A stretch of DNA of 64,000 nt from an uncultured Desulfosarcina sp. (lineage in GTDB: Bacteria > Desulfobacterota > Desulfobacteria > Desulfobacterales > Desulfosarcinaceae). A model generated the notes under the pieces. The model saw nothing but the letters and a program-made list of their open reading frames with translations, was not told the DNA's origin and did no database searches. Location: assembly GCF_963668215.1 (NCBI RefSeq), contig NZ_OY764190.1:3968001-4032000 (forward strand), read 5' to 3'. Positions 1 to 7,842 of the stretch are shown here, piece after piece; positions within the stretch are counted from its first letter, which is position 1, and each line of letters opens with the position of its first letter. The position numbers and the translations under genes were made by a program.

Positions 1-124
1 CCTGCGAGCAGAAATAATGGGTGCCCTTCTCGTCACTGGATGAAAAGAGTTCCCTACTCGGATCGATCGTTTTCCCACAAACGGGATCGATAGCGGACTT
101 CGGTATTGTATTCGTATCGGTCAT
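1..124 (-). CDS. YHS-domain protein, N-terminal part only
   Basis: Read on the minus strand from ATG at 124, the first 41 residues include IDPVCGKTIDP and, near the window edge, HYFCSQ. This is the paired-cysteine pattern of the YHS domain, a small metal-binding module. The start is supported by a strong GGAGG Shine-Dalgarno about six bases upstream. The gene continues beyond position 1, so length and further domains are unknown. It lies 320 bases downstream of the GRE activase gene on the same strand and may or may not belong to that operon. Function is not assignable beyond likely metal or iron-sulfur handling. Confidence 0.7.
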   Translation of the reverse strand, partial: MTDTNTIPKSAIDPVCGKTIDPSRELFSSSDEKGTHYFCSQ

Positions 125-444
125 GGCTGTACCTCCTTCCGGATTGTTCTGTTAACCATCGGTGGTTCCCGGTTTTTGTATGCCTTACTATAATACCGAT
201 TTTGGATTTGGCACCATGAGTCGGCCCTGTCGGTCCGATGGATCCGGATTACTATCCGGTAATGTTGGGGTCATACCCCGGCAAGGTTCAAGCTGTATAC
301 CGGAAGGCAACACGGAGAAGCTGAATCGATACCACCGTGTTAACCTCCTTATCTTCTTTTTGTCGCCGGGTTGCCGAAAGGCGGCCCGGCATCTTTTTTG
401 CGGATCGGAATTCTTTATTTCTGCCTGGTTTTCGAAATCGGGCC
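125..444. other. Intergenic region, no gene seen
   Basis: This 320-base gap separates the GRE activase gene from the YHS gene. I see no convincing coding sequence. It holds a GC-rich hairpin at 363-389 and a small perfect hairpin at 244-259 (CCGGAT, loop TACT, ATCCGG). Minus-strand reading shows an AAGGAGG at about 347-353 followed by a GTG that gives only a 15-codon frame, which I do not call as a gene. Confidence 0.5.
363..398. terminator. Hairpin with T-run, possible terminator
   Basis: GCCGGG at 363-368 pairs with CCCGGC at 384-389, with an inner GCC/GGC stem and a GAAA loop. On the plus strand it is followed by six T's at 393-398, the intrinsic-terminator shape. On the minus strand, the direction of the upstream operon, the downstream bases are A-rich, so for that transcript it would act more as a 3'-end stem than as a classical terminator. 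Confidence 0.4.
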
Positions 445-1353
445 TTATTTGTCTATTGTCGCTTTCACGCCATTGGCTTCAAACAAGGTTTTTACCCTGT
501 CGCGGTCACGGGCTGTCCGAGGGGGTATCCCTAAAGGCTTTTGCTCGGTATTCAGCCTTGAAATCTTGGCTTCTCCCAGGTTGTGATAGGGCAGCAGGCG
601 GATTGAATCTTTCCCGTTTTCCAATAAAAAACGGGCCGTGGCCAGGATATTGGTCCGGCCGTCGTTTTTCCCCGGTATCACCGGCATGCGTGCCTGGAGA
701 TTGCCAAACCTGCCGGACAGTTTTTCGAAATTTTTCAGAATCCTTTCGTTGGAACATCCGGTGAAGGCGTGGTGGGAATCGTGGGCCATCGCTTTCAGGT
801 CAAAATAGATCAGATCCAGAAACGGCAGCAGGTGTTCCATCCGTTCCCAGGAAAAATGGCCGCAGGTTTCCATGGCGATGTGGATATGGCGGCGCTTCAA
901 TTCCGGCAGCAGTGTGCGCAGGAAACGGGTCTGCTGCATGGGCTCGCCCCCGGACAGGGTCACTCCGCCCCCGGATTCTTTAAAATAATCGCAGTCTTTG
1001 ACAATCTCATCGACGAGTTCAGCCACCGTCCAGATCCGCCCGACAACACGCAGGGCAGTCTTCACACAGACATCTGCACACGCACCGCAGCCGGTGCAGC
1101 GGGCATCGTCTATCCGTTTGTCCGGGCGCTGCAGGATTGCGTTTTCTCGACAGGCCGCTAGGCATTCGAAGCAGCCCCGGCAGAGCTGTTTGTAAAAAGC
1201 GATTTCCGGCTCTGCGCGCCAGGACTCCGGATTCTGGCACCAGATACATCTCAGGGGACAGCCCTTGAAGAAGACTGTCGTACGGATGCCGGGTCCATCG
1301 TGAAGCGAGAAGCGCTGGACGTCGAAAATGATGGCCTTGTCAGGATCGTGCAT
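445..1353 (-). CDS. Glycyl radical enzyme activating protein (radical SAM)
   Basis: This 302-residue protein should reductively cleave S-adenosylmethionine to place the glycyl radical on the partner enzyme at 7843-10224. Near the N-terminus it shows DGPGIRTTVFFKGCP, then CPLRCIWC, the CxxxCxxC radical-SAM cluster motif. Two ferredoxin-type 4Fe-4S motifs follow (CRGCFECLAAC; CTGCGACADVC), as in GRE activases of the dehydratase, benzylsuccinate synthase and choline lyase classes but not PflA. LSGGEPMQQ is the conserved GGE segment. ATG at 1353 follows the upstream stop by eight bases. No good Shine-Dalgarno is visible, so translational coupling is likely. It is the last clear gene of the operon. 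Confidence 0.93.
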   Translation of the reverse strand: MHDPDKAIIFDVQRFSLHDGPGIRTTVFFKGCPLRCIWCQNPESWRAEPEIAFYKQLCRGCFECLAACRENAILQRPDKRIDDARCTGCGACADVCVKTALRVVGRIWTVAELVDEIVKDCDYFKESGGGVTLSGGEPMQQTRFLRTLLPELKRRHIHIAMETCGHFSWERMEHLLPFLDLIYFDLKAMAHDSHHAFTGCSNERILKNFEKLSGRFGNLQARMPVIPGKNDGRTNILATARFLLENGKDSIRLLPYHNLGEAKISRLNTEQKPLGIPPRTARDRDRVKTLFEANGVKATIDK

Positions 1354-1361
1354 GTTTCGCT

Positions 1362-3356
1362 TTACGGGTTATGACCGATCAGGGCCTTGATTTCCAGAAA
1401 TTCATCCAGTCCATACTTACTCCGTTCCCGGCCGTTTCCCGACTGCCGATATCCGCCGAAAGGAGCGTTGATGTCGAACCCGGCCCCGTTGATAAAGACC
1501 TGGCCGGTGCGCAGTCGCTTTGCCACCCGCTGTGCCCGTTTGATGTCGGCGGACCAGACGGCCCCGGACAGGCCATAGGGTGAATCATTGGCCATGGCCA
1601 CCGCTTCGTCCTCGGATGCATAGGGCATGATGGAGAGCACCGGCCCGAAGATCTCTTCTCTGGCGATGGTCATTTCGGGCGTGACGTTGGCAAAAACCGT
1701 CGGCCGGACATAGTATCCTTTTTCGAGCCCCTCCGGAGGTTCCGGCCCTCCGACCACCAGGGTGGCGCCCTGCTCGATGCCTTTTTCGATATACTCCCGC
1801 ACCGATCGCTGCTGCTGGGCGTCCACCAGCGGGCCGATATAGGTCCCATCGGCAAAGGCATCCCCCACCACCATGCCGTTGACCGCTTCCCGGGCGATGT
1901 CCATCACGGCCGCCTGATGTTTCGCCGGCACCAGCATACGGGTCAGGGCCGAACAGGTCTGGCCGGAATTGAGAAAGCAATCGTAGACGCCCTTGGTTAC
2001 GGCGGCCTGGAAATCGACGTCATCCAGAAGGATGTTGGGCGATTTTCCACCCAGCTCCAGGGTGACCCGTTTGACGGTTTCGGCGCCGGTCCGCGCCACC
2101 TGGATGCCCGAGGCCGTGGAGCCGGTGATGGAGACCATGTCGACATCCCCATGGGCGCACAGGGCCTGCCCCACCGTCTTGCCTGCCCCGCAGACCAGGT
2201 TGAAGACACCGGCCGGCACGCCCGCCTCGTGGAGAACTTCAGCCAGGATAAAGGCATTCAGCGGAGCCAAACTGCTCGGTTTCAACACCATGGTGCATCC
2301 GGCGGCCAGGGCCGGGGCGACCTTGCCCGCAATCTGGTGCAGCGGGTAATTCCATGGGGTGATGAATCCGCACACCCCTAAGGCCTCCTTGACGATCTGG
2401 GTGCCCGCCTGGGGGTACTCGAACCGATAGTTCTTCACAATTTCCGCAAAGCTTTCAAAGGTAGCGATAGGCAGGCCGGCCTGGATCATTCGCGACCAGG
2501 GCGAAGGCATGCCCATTTCGCGGGCGATGGTATCCCCGATTTCATCCTGGCGGGCTGTCAGGGCCTCGGAAATACGGGTCAGGAGATCGGCCCTTTCCGA
2601 CACATCCGTTGCCGACCACGGCCCGAATGCCTTTTTTGCCGCGGCCACGGCCCGGTCCACGTCTTCGGCCTCACCCATGGCCACCCGGGCGATGGCTTCC
2701 TCGCTGCAGGGATTGACGACCGCTGCCGTCTCCTTTCCGGCCGGCGCAACCCACTGTCCATCGATATAGAACTTGTCGTATCTGTCCATCATCCCCGCCC
2801 CTTCCATTCGAGACTGTGGTTCGAGGATATCCGTACCCTTCTCCGATCCAGCACCGCCCCCGGAAGATCGCTGTTCAACGCCGGCAGTAAGCCGGCTGCG
2901 GCGTTTGCCGGAAGCTCCTTTTTTGGACACCACCAGGTCGCCGTACCCCATCTCTTCCAGAATTTCGGGGAACCGCTTGAACGTCGGCTTCACCACGGGC
3001 AGCAGCTTGAGCATGGCGGTGATTTTCCCGCCCTGTTTGACTTTTCCCCGGGTCACCGCTGCGATGGGGTTTTCATAGCCGTGCCAGAACCGGTGAGAGT
3101 GGTCGGCACTCTGTTTGGACCAGACATCTTCCTTCAGGTCGCACGGCCCCAGGTAGAAGGTGCCGTACATGCCTTCCTCGGCCGGCGGATTTTTCAGGTC
3201 GATGGTGACTTCGCTGTCCGGATCGGTGTAGATGAACCTGATGATGATTTTCGCCCGGGACATCTTGGGACCGATCTTGTCGTCCCGGAGAATCTTGTCC
3301 AGAAAGTAGTTGTAGATCTCGTAAAGGTGCTCCCGATCCCGGTAGTATTCACTCAT
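1362..3356 (-). CDS. SCP2-like domain fused to aldehyde dehydrogenase
   Basis: One uninterrupted 664-residue frame joins two modules. Residues 1-142 look like an SCP2 sterol-carrier-type fold, which binds hydrophobic ligands. Residues 143-188 are a low-complexity basic and Gly/Ser-rich linker. Residues 189-664 are an NAD(P)-dependent aldehyde dehydrogenase with TPWNYP, LELGGKSPN (general-base Glu) and NSGQTCS (catalytic Cys about 468), so it is probably active and non-acylating. Start ATG 3356 has AAAGGAG upstream. A second possible start, tandem ATGs at 2792/2789 behind GGAAGGGGCGGGG, would give a standalone 476-residue dehydrogenase. Both products may exist. It follows the acyl-CoA dehydrogenase by 11 bases. 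Confidence 0.8.
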   Translation of the reverse strand: MSEYYRDREHLYEIYNYFLDKILRDDKIGPKMSRAKIIIRFIYTDPDSEVTIDLKNPPAEEGMYGTFYLGPCDLKEDVWSKQSADHSHRFWHGYENPIAAVTRGKVKQGGKITAMLKLLPVVKPTFKRFPEILEEMGYGDLVVSKKGASGKRRSRLTAGVEQRSSGGGAGSEKGTDILEPQSRMEGAGMMDRYDKFYIDGQWVAPAGKETAAVVNPCSEEAIARVAMGEAEDVDRAVAAAKKAFGPWSATDVSERADLLTRISEALTARQDEIGDTIAREMGMPSPWSRMIQAGLPIATFESFAEIVKNYRFEYPQAGTQIVKEALGVCGFITPWNYPLHQIAGKVAPALAAGCTMVLKPSSLAPLNAFILAEVLHEAGVPAGVFNLVCGAGKTVGQALCAHGDVDMVSITGSTASGIQVARTGAETVKRVTLELGGKSPNILLDDVDFQAAVTKGVYDCFLNSGQTCSALTRMLVPAKHQAAVMDIAREAVNGMVVGDAFADGTYIGPLVDAQQQRSVREYIEKGIEQGATLVVGGPEPPEGLEKGYYVRPTVFANVTPEMTIAREEIFGPVLSIMPYASEDEAVAMANDSPYGLSGAVWSADIKRAQRVAKRLRTGQVFINGAGFDINAPFGGYRQSGNGRERSKYGLDEFLEIKALIGHNP
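2789..2806 (-). promoter_or_regulatory. Internal ribosome binding site and tandem ATG start
   Basis: On the minus strand a purine-rich GGAAGGGGCGGGG stretch directly precedes two consecutive ATG codons at 2792 and 2789, exactly where the aldehyde dehydrogenase homology begins (MMDRYDKFYIDG). It could start a separate dehydrogenase inside the fused frame. Confidence 0.45.
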
Positions 3357-3367
3357 GATTTTCTCCT

Positions 3368-4528
3368 TTACTTTCTCTGGTCGAACCGTCGTCCGAAAAT
3401 CATACTGGCGACGGTCACTTTCAGCATCTGCAGGGTGCCGCCGGCCACGCCCCAGGCGCGGGAATCGCGCACCATCCGCTCTATGGGAAATTCCCTGGAG
3501 TAGCCATACCCGCCGAATACCTGCATGGCCATGTCCGTGACTTCCCTGACCATTTCGTTGGCATAGCACTTACCCAGCGAGGCTTCGTAAATGGAAGGCA
3601 ATCCCTGGCCGGCACCGCTTGCCGCCCGGTAGACCAGCAGTTTGGCCGCATCCAGTTTCATGGCCATATCGGCCATCATGAACTGGATGGCCTGGAATTC
3701 GCAGATCTCACGGCCGAAGGCCTTGCGCTGCAGCGCATAGTTCTTGGCCGCCTCCATGGCGCCTCCCGCCACCCCCAGGCACATGGCCGCGTTGCCGCAG
3801 CGTTCGATGTCGAAGGTCATCATGAGGCTGCCGAAGTTGCCTTTTTCGATTACCAGGTTCTCTTTTGGAATTTTTACATTGTCAAAGAAAAGGTCGCACG
3901 AGGGCATGCCGCGCAGGCCCATGAATTCCTCCTGTTTGCCGAAGGAAAAGCCGGGCATGCCTTTTTCGGCGATCACGGCCCCAATGGATTTATAGCCCGG
4001 CTTTTCGCCGAAGCGGCAGTAGACGAGGTAGTGGCTGGCATGGCCGCCGCCGGTGATAAAGGACTTGCGTCCGTTGAGCAGCAGATGATCGCCCTTGTCT
4101 TCGACGGTGGTCTGCAGGGAGGTGAGATCCGACCCGACCTCCGGCTCGGTCATGCAGACCGACACGCTGTTTTCTCCTTTACAGACTCCCGGGATGATGG
4201 CGGCCTTCTGTTGCGGGGTTCCGAACATGTCGATGACCCGCACCGGGCCGACATTGGATTCGAACACCGGCGCAGCGATCATGGGGCTGTAGCGGGCCAG
4301 GGCCTCGATGGCCAAAATGGCCGTCAGGGCGCTCTGGCCCTCGCCGCCGTATTCCGGGGAAAGCGTCATGCCCAGCAGCCCCATGTCAGCATACTTGGCC
4401 ATTAAGTGTTGAGGAAATTCGCCCGTCCGGTCTATATGAACGGCAAGCTCTTTGAACTTTTCTCTTTTCGCCATGTCCCGCAGACTGTCGAGCAGCATCT
4501 GCTGTTCTTTGGTCAAACTGAAATCCAT
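3368..4528 (-). CDS. Acyl-CoA dehydrogenase
   Basis: A 386-residue flavoprotein of the acyl-CoA dehydrogenase family, which introduces an alpha,beta double bond into an acyl-CoA and passes electrons to ETF. Visible signatures are CMTEPEVGSD (FAD/substrate region), FITGGGHASH, and the C-terminal FGGYGYSREFPIERMVRDSR. The usual MCAD-type catalytic Glu (YEGT) is replaced by AGGT, with Gly at about 363. A Glu at about 242 in FDIERCG sits where isovaleryl- and long-chain-type enzymes carry their base. The enzyme is therefore probably active with the alternative base position. AGGAGAG precedes ATG 4528. It belongs to the GRE operon. Confidence 0.92.
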   Translation of the reverse strand: MDFSLTKEQQMLLDSLRDMAKREKFKELAVHIDRTGEFPQHLMAKYADMGLLGMTLSPEYGGEGQSALTAILAIEALARYSPMIAAPVFESNVGPVRVIDMFGTPQQKAAIIPGVCKGENSVSVCMTEPEVGSDLTSLQTTVEDKGDHLLLNGRKSFITGGGHASHYLVYCRFGEKPGYKSIGAVIAEKGMPGFSFGKQEEFMGLRGMPSCDLFFDNVKIPKENLVIEKGNFGSLMMTFDIERCGNAAMCLGVAGGAMEAAKNYALQRKAFGREICEFQAIQFMMADMAMKLDAAKLLVYRAASGAGQGLPSIYEASLGKCYANEMVREVTDMAMQVFGGYGYSREFPIERMVRDSRAWGVAGGTLQMLKVTVASMIFGRRFDQRK

Positions 4529-4562
4529 CTAACTCTCCTGTAGTGCTGTTCTGTTGTTATCT

Positions 4563-4639
4563 GGTTCCCATGCTTCGCGTGGGAACCTCATAAGCTGTTG
4601 GATGAAGTCTAATGGCGCTCCCACGCGGAGCATGGGATC
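4563..4639. repeat. Two facing REP-like palindromes
   Basis: The 147-base gap between the MmgE/PrpD gene and the acyl-CoA dehydrogenase gene holds two related imperfect palindromes. At 4563-4587, GGTTCCCATGC pairs with GCGTGGGAACC around a TTC loop. At 4618-4639, TCCCACGC and GCATGGGA flank GGA. They are inverted copies of one unit (core CCCA-GC/GC-TGGGA), the layout of a bacterial interspersed mosaic element. In the transcript they could form 3'-protecting stems that lower or separate downstream expression. Confidence 0.65.
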
Positions 4640-4675
4640 GAGGTGAGCAATTCACTTGAGCTTTAAGATCAGCGT

Positions 4676-6043
4676 TTAAATCAATCCGATCAGGCGATTC
4701 AGATCGGGGGCCTTTTCCAGTTCCAGGATGATGTTGATCGCGTCGTCCAACTTCCGGCTGTCCCGGTCTCCGGCAAACTGCTTGACCTTCTGGGCCAGGG
4801 CCGCCGCATCCAGCGGATCCCGGGGGTCCCCTTTGGGATCGTCGACCTGCCGCGACAGGCTGCGGCCGTCCTTGAAGAGAATTTCGACCCGGCTGGAGGT
4901 TTTCCCCGGGTAGATCTTGTTGAGTTCTTCATCGGTTTTGACCGCCACGCGGTTCGCCAGGTCGAGGACAGCCGGATCGGCGATCCGTTTTTCGGTCAGC
5001 TGCCTTGGGCCCAGTTCGCCATCCATGAGACAGGCCGCCACAACATAGGGAATCGAGAATTGCGCGGATACGAACGAGCTGGTTGTATCGACGCCCTTGC
5101 CTACGGCCAGTTCGGCAATTCCGTAGGTGTGGACCGTGATGCGTTCCACCTGTGCGGGGTCGACGGACTCGCCGGCGGCCAGTTCCAGGGCGGCCTGGGC
5201 CGCGCCATGGGTGTGACGGCAGGCGGTGTAGGGCTTGAAATAGATATCCATGACCGAATAGGTTTCGCCCAGGCCATCGGTGATGCGCGAAAGGGTCGGA
5301 TCGGCGGCGGTGGTAATCTTGGCGAACCCGCCGTTCAGGGCCGAGCCCTCGAGCACATAGGGCGCCCCGGTTACCCCGGCCCCGGCCAGTCCGGCGGCCA
5401 TGATGCCGGCGCTGGCGGCCTGTCCCCCCTGGACGACTTTGATGGTATAGCCGCCCATGAGATGTTCGGCCATGGACAGTGGCAGCAGGTAGCCGGCATT
5501 GCCCAGGGCATTGAGCAACTGGTCCGCGTCGAGCCCCCTGAGCCGGGCGGCGGCCACAGCCGCGCCGTAGGTCCCGCAGGTGCCTGTGGGCAGGAAACCG
5601 CCGAGGGTGTGCCAGGGGTGCACGGCCGCCGCCGGCCGGTTGGCCGCTTCGTACCCGGCCACCACCGCTTCGATGACGGCCGGCCCGCCGGCACCGACCG
5701 CTTCGGCCACGGCCAGGGCGGCCGGAATGACCGCCACTCCCGGATGGTTCCCCCCGAAGCGTGAACCGTCCTGGGCTTCGATGGCCTCGGCAGTGGTTCC
5801 GTTGATGAACGCCGCCTGGTGGACGTCCGTTTTGAAGCCGCATCCCAGGGCCGTGACGTTTTCCGGGGCACCCACCGAACGGATGTAGGCGGCAATGTTC
5901 CGGACCGTTTCGAGTTCCAGCGATCCGTAGATGTTGGCCACATAGTCGAGAATGCAGAGCTTGGCCTTGTGAACGACCTCGGCCGGCAGCGTTTCCAGGG
6001 TTAGGTTGGAACAGAATTCGGCTAGCTTGCGGGTATATTTCAT
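4676..6043 (-). CDS. MmgE/PrpD family protein
   Basis: A 455-residue member of the MmgE/PrpD fold, known from 2-methylcitrate dehydratase, cis-aconitate decarboxylase and iminodisuccinate epimerase. Family-typical segments seen are AAFINGTTAEAIEAQDGSRFGGNHPGVAVIP in part, the DIYFKPYTACRHTHG block and a C-terminal ligand segment. It would hydrate/dehydrate or decarboxylate a carboxylic acid intermediate. Its exact substrate cannot be read from sequence. The start ATG 6043 follows AAAGGGAG, 17 bases after the CoA-transferase beta stop. Context within the GRE operon suggests it acts on a CoA ester or di/tricarboxylate made by the pathway. Confidence 0.85.
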   Translation of the reverse strand: MKYTRKLAEFCSNLTLETLPAEVVHKAKLCILDYVANIYGSLELETVRNIAAYIRSVGAPENVTALGCGFKTDVHQAAFINGTTAEAIEAQDGSRFGGNHPGVAVIPAALAVAEAVGAGGPAVIEAVVAGYEAANRPAAAVHPWHTLGGFLPTGTCGTYGAAVAAARLRGLDADQLLNALGNAGYLLPLSMAEHLMGGYTIKVVQGGQAASAGIMAAGLAGAGVTGAPYVLEGSALNGGFAKITTAADPTLSRITDGLGETYSVMDIYFKPYTACRHTHGAAQAALELAAGESVDPAQVERITVHTYGIAELAVGKGVDTTSSFVSAQFSIPYVVAACLMDGELGPRQLTEKRIADPAVLDLANRVAVKTDEELNKIYPGKTSSRVEILFKDGRSLSRQVDDPKGDPRDPLDAAALAQKVKQFAGDRDSRKLDDAINIILELEKAPDLNRLIGLI

Positions 6044-6060
6044 GGTGGTTTCTCCCTTTC

Positions 6061-6861
6061 CTACACGTAGCCTCTTTTTTCGTAGATGCTGATCATGCGA
6101 TGGGGGTCGAGAACTTCTCTCAGCGCCCGCAACTCCTCAACCGTGGGCGGCAGAGTGGGATGGACATCCTCGGCCACCTTCAAATCCCATGGCGTGTTGG
6201 CAAGGATTTCTTCTATGGTGCAGTCCGGGTGATAGGACGCCAGGTAAGCCTGTTTGGTGTCCGCATCGAATTTCAGGACGGCCTTGTTGGTAATGATCAC
6301 TTCCGGACCGGTGCCCGGCGCCATGCCCCATTTTTCGCGGGCGCCGGCACCGTCCAGGTAGCCCGGCGTGGTCACGAAATCGACTTTTTCCACCAGCCGC
6401 CGCTTGTCGTGCAGCGTGATGATGAGCGTTTTACGGGCCAGGGACCCGATGGGGTTGGCCCCGCCGCTGCCGGGCAGGCGGGACGTGGGTGCCGCGTAAT
6501 CTCCGATGACCGTGGTATTGATGTTGCCGTATTTGTCCACCTGGCTTCCCGAAAGAAACCCCACATCCACCTGGCCGGCCTGGAGGATCATGCCCATGAT
6601 TTCTACCAGACCGCCGACCATGGCCGCTCCCGGGTTGAGGCAGGGGTCGCCCACGGACAGGGCCGGACGTTTGGGACGCGCATCGATCACGCCGGATTCC
6701 TGCATCAGGATGGCCGTAGGGGCGTGGGTCTGGCGGGCGATGTTGGCCGCCATGGTGGGAAATCCGGTGCCGACGATGACGACATCGCCGTCCTTGATTT
6801 CACGCGCCCCGCAGCAGGCCATCAGCTCCGGTTTGATATAGTCTTTTTCCTCAGTAGCCAT
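6061..6861 (-). CDS. CoA-transferase subunit beta (GctB/IpdB-like)
   Basis: A 266-residue protein of the family I CoA-transferase beta type. MQESGVID places a Glu at residue 55, matching the catalytic Glu54 of glutaconate CoA-transferase beta as I recall it. This Glu would carry the acyl/CoA thioester intermediate. SGSQVDKYGNINT and GSGGANPIGSLA are family blocks. ATG 6861 is preferred because GAGAGGTG precedes it; an in-frame GTG lies three codons upstream. It is paired with the alpha subunit 17 bases upstream. The related hydrolase IpdAB of steroid ring degradation is an alternative role. Confidence 0.86.
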   Translation of the reverse strand: MATEEKDYIKPELMACCGAREIKDGDVVIVGTGFPTMAANIARQTHAPTAILMQESGVIDARPKRPALSVGDPCLNPGAAMVGGLVEIMGMILQAGQVDVGFLSGSQVDKYGNINTTVIGDYAAPTSRLPGSGGANPIGSLARKTLIITLHDKRRLVEKVDFVTTPGYLDGAGAREKWGMAPGTGPEVIITNKAVLKFDADTKQAYLASYHPDCTIEEILANTPWDLKVAEDVHPTLPPTVEELRALREVLDPHRMISIYEKRGYV

Positions 6862-6878
6862 GCTAAGCACCTCTCTTC

Positions 6879-7814
6879 TTAATAGCCGTAGTTCACCGGA
6901 TAGCTGTAATCGAAAGCCGCCTCCAGTTTCTTAAATGTGGCGTAGCCGAACCGTTCGATGTAGTGCTGGATATAGGCATTGCGGTCGGGGATGTCGTACA
7001 CCCACTCCTTGAGAAATTCGGCCAACCCCTCTTCGGTATTGGAGGCCTGCTGGTAAACATAGCCCATGCCGAAATCCACGTCGTAAAAGCCGGGCGTATA
7101 CCCCGGATGGGCGCCAAAGGGCTCTTCCACCACGGCGACGACCTTGAAAGAGGGCACGATCGTACGCGAGGGGTCCTTGCCGATGGTCTCCCGGCTGACG
7201 ATCCGTTCACAGGTCACGATCACCTTTTTGGAGGCGTTCGCGCCCACCTGACAGTCCCCGCCGATCCCCCAGATCTGGGCGTTGCCTTCTTCGTCGGCCT
7301 GCTGCACATGGATGATGGCCACATCCGGGTTCAGGGCCGGCACCAGCAGGGTGGGGCTGCCGTCGAACGGCGATTCGATGATCTTGTACTTGTTGTCGCC
7401 CATGAAGGATTTGATCTTCAGAAGGTCGGTGCCCACCATATCCTTGACCGGTACGAAGGGCATGCCCATGGCGCCGGCCTGGAGCATCATCGGCAACGAG
7501 AGGTTGGTGTATTCTTCGACCTCCACCTTGTGGGGAATCCCCTTTTCCAGCGAACGCCGGTAGCATCGTCCCAGGCCGTAGACGCCCAGGGAAAGGAAGG
7601 TGGAGATGAAGCGCTTGACCAGTCCCGCCCCGATGAGCATGTCAAAGTCATCGGCTGCGTTGCTCCGGGTAATGGTCAGGTCGCCGATTTTCTGACGGAT
7701 GATCTCGTGAATGGCGGAAAAGGGCGTCCGGCAGATATACCCGCCCAGGAAAAGAAAGTCACCGGGATGCACGAATTGCTCTATGGCTTCCGCGGTTGTC
7801 ATCACTTTACTCAT
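6879..7814 (-). CDS. CoA-transferase subunit alpha (GctA/IpdA-like)
   Basis: A 311-residue family I CoA-transferase alpha subunit. The GDFLFLGGYICRTP segment near residue 18-31, the HVQQADEEGNAQIWG block and the PFGAHPGYTPGFYDVD region fit glutaconate CoA-transferase alpha and IpdA-like proteins. With the beta subunit it should activate a dicarboxylic or related acid made in the operon to its CoA ester. GGAGG precedes ATG 7814, 28 bases after the glycyl radical enzyme stop. Being next to the radical enzyme suggests the radical product, or its oxidised form, is the CoA acceptor. That last point is inferred. Confidence 0.86.
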   Translation of the reverse strand: MSKVMTTAEAIEQFVHPGDFLFLGGYICRTPFSAIHEIIRQKIGDLTITRSNAADDFDMLIGAGLVKRFISTFLSLGVYGLGRCYRRSLEKGIPHKVEVEEYTNLSLPMMLQAGAMGMPFVPVKDMVGTDLLKIKSFMGDNKYKIIESPFDGSPTLLVPALNPDVAIIHVQQADEEGNAQIWGIGGDCQVGANASKKVIVTCERIVSRETIGKDPSRTIVPSFKVVAVVEEPFGAHPGYTPGFYDVDFGMGYVYQQASNTEEGLAEFLKEWVYDIPDRNAYIQHYIERFGYATFKKLEAAFDYSYPVNYGY

Positions 7815-7842
7815 ACAATTTCCTCCTGACTATGGAATGCTT

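Noticed and set aside
162..764. A 200-codon plus-strand frame at the left end
   Set aside because: It overlaps the activase gene in antisense and has no ribosome site or recognisable sequence.
1362..3569. Longer start at 3569 for the SCP2-ALDH frame
   Set aside because: The first 71 codons overlap the acyl-CoA dehydrogenase gene in another frame; AAAGGAG precedes ATG 3356.
4929..5843. A 304-codon frame inside the MmgE/PrpD gene in another frame
   Set aside because: Arg/Gly-rich shadow translation typical of GC-rich coding DNA.
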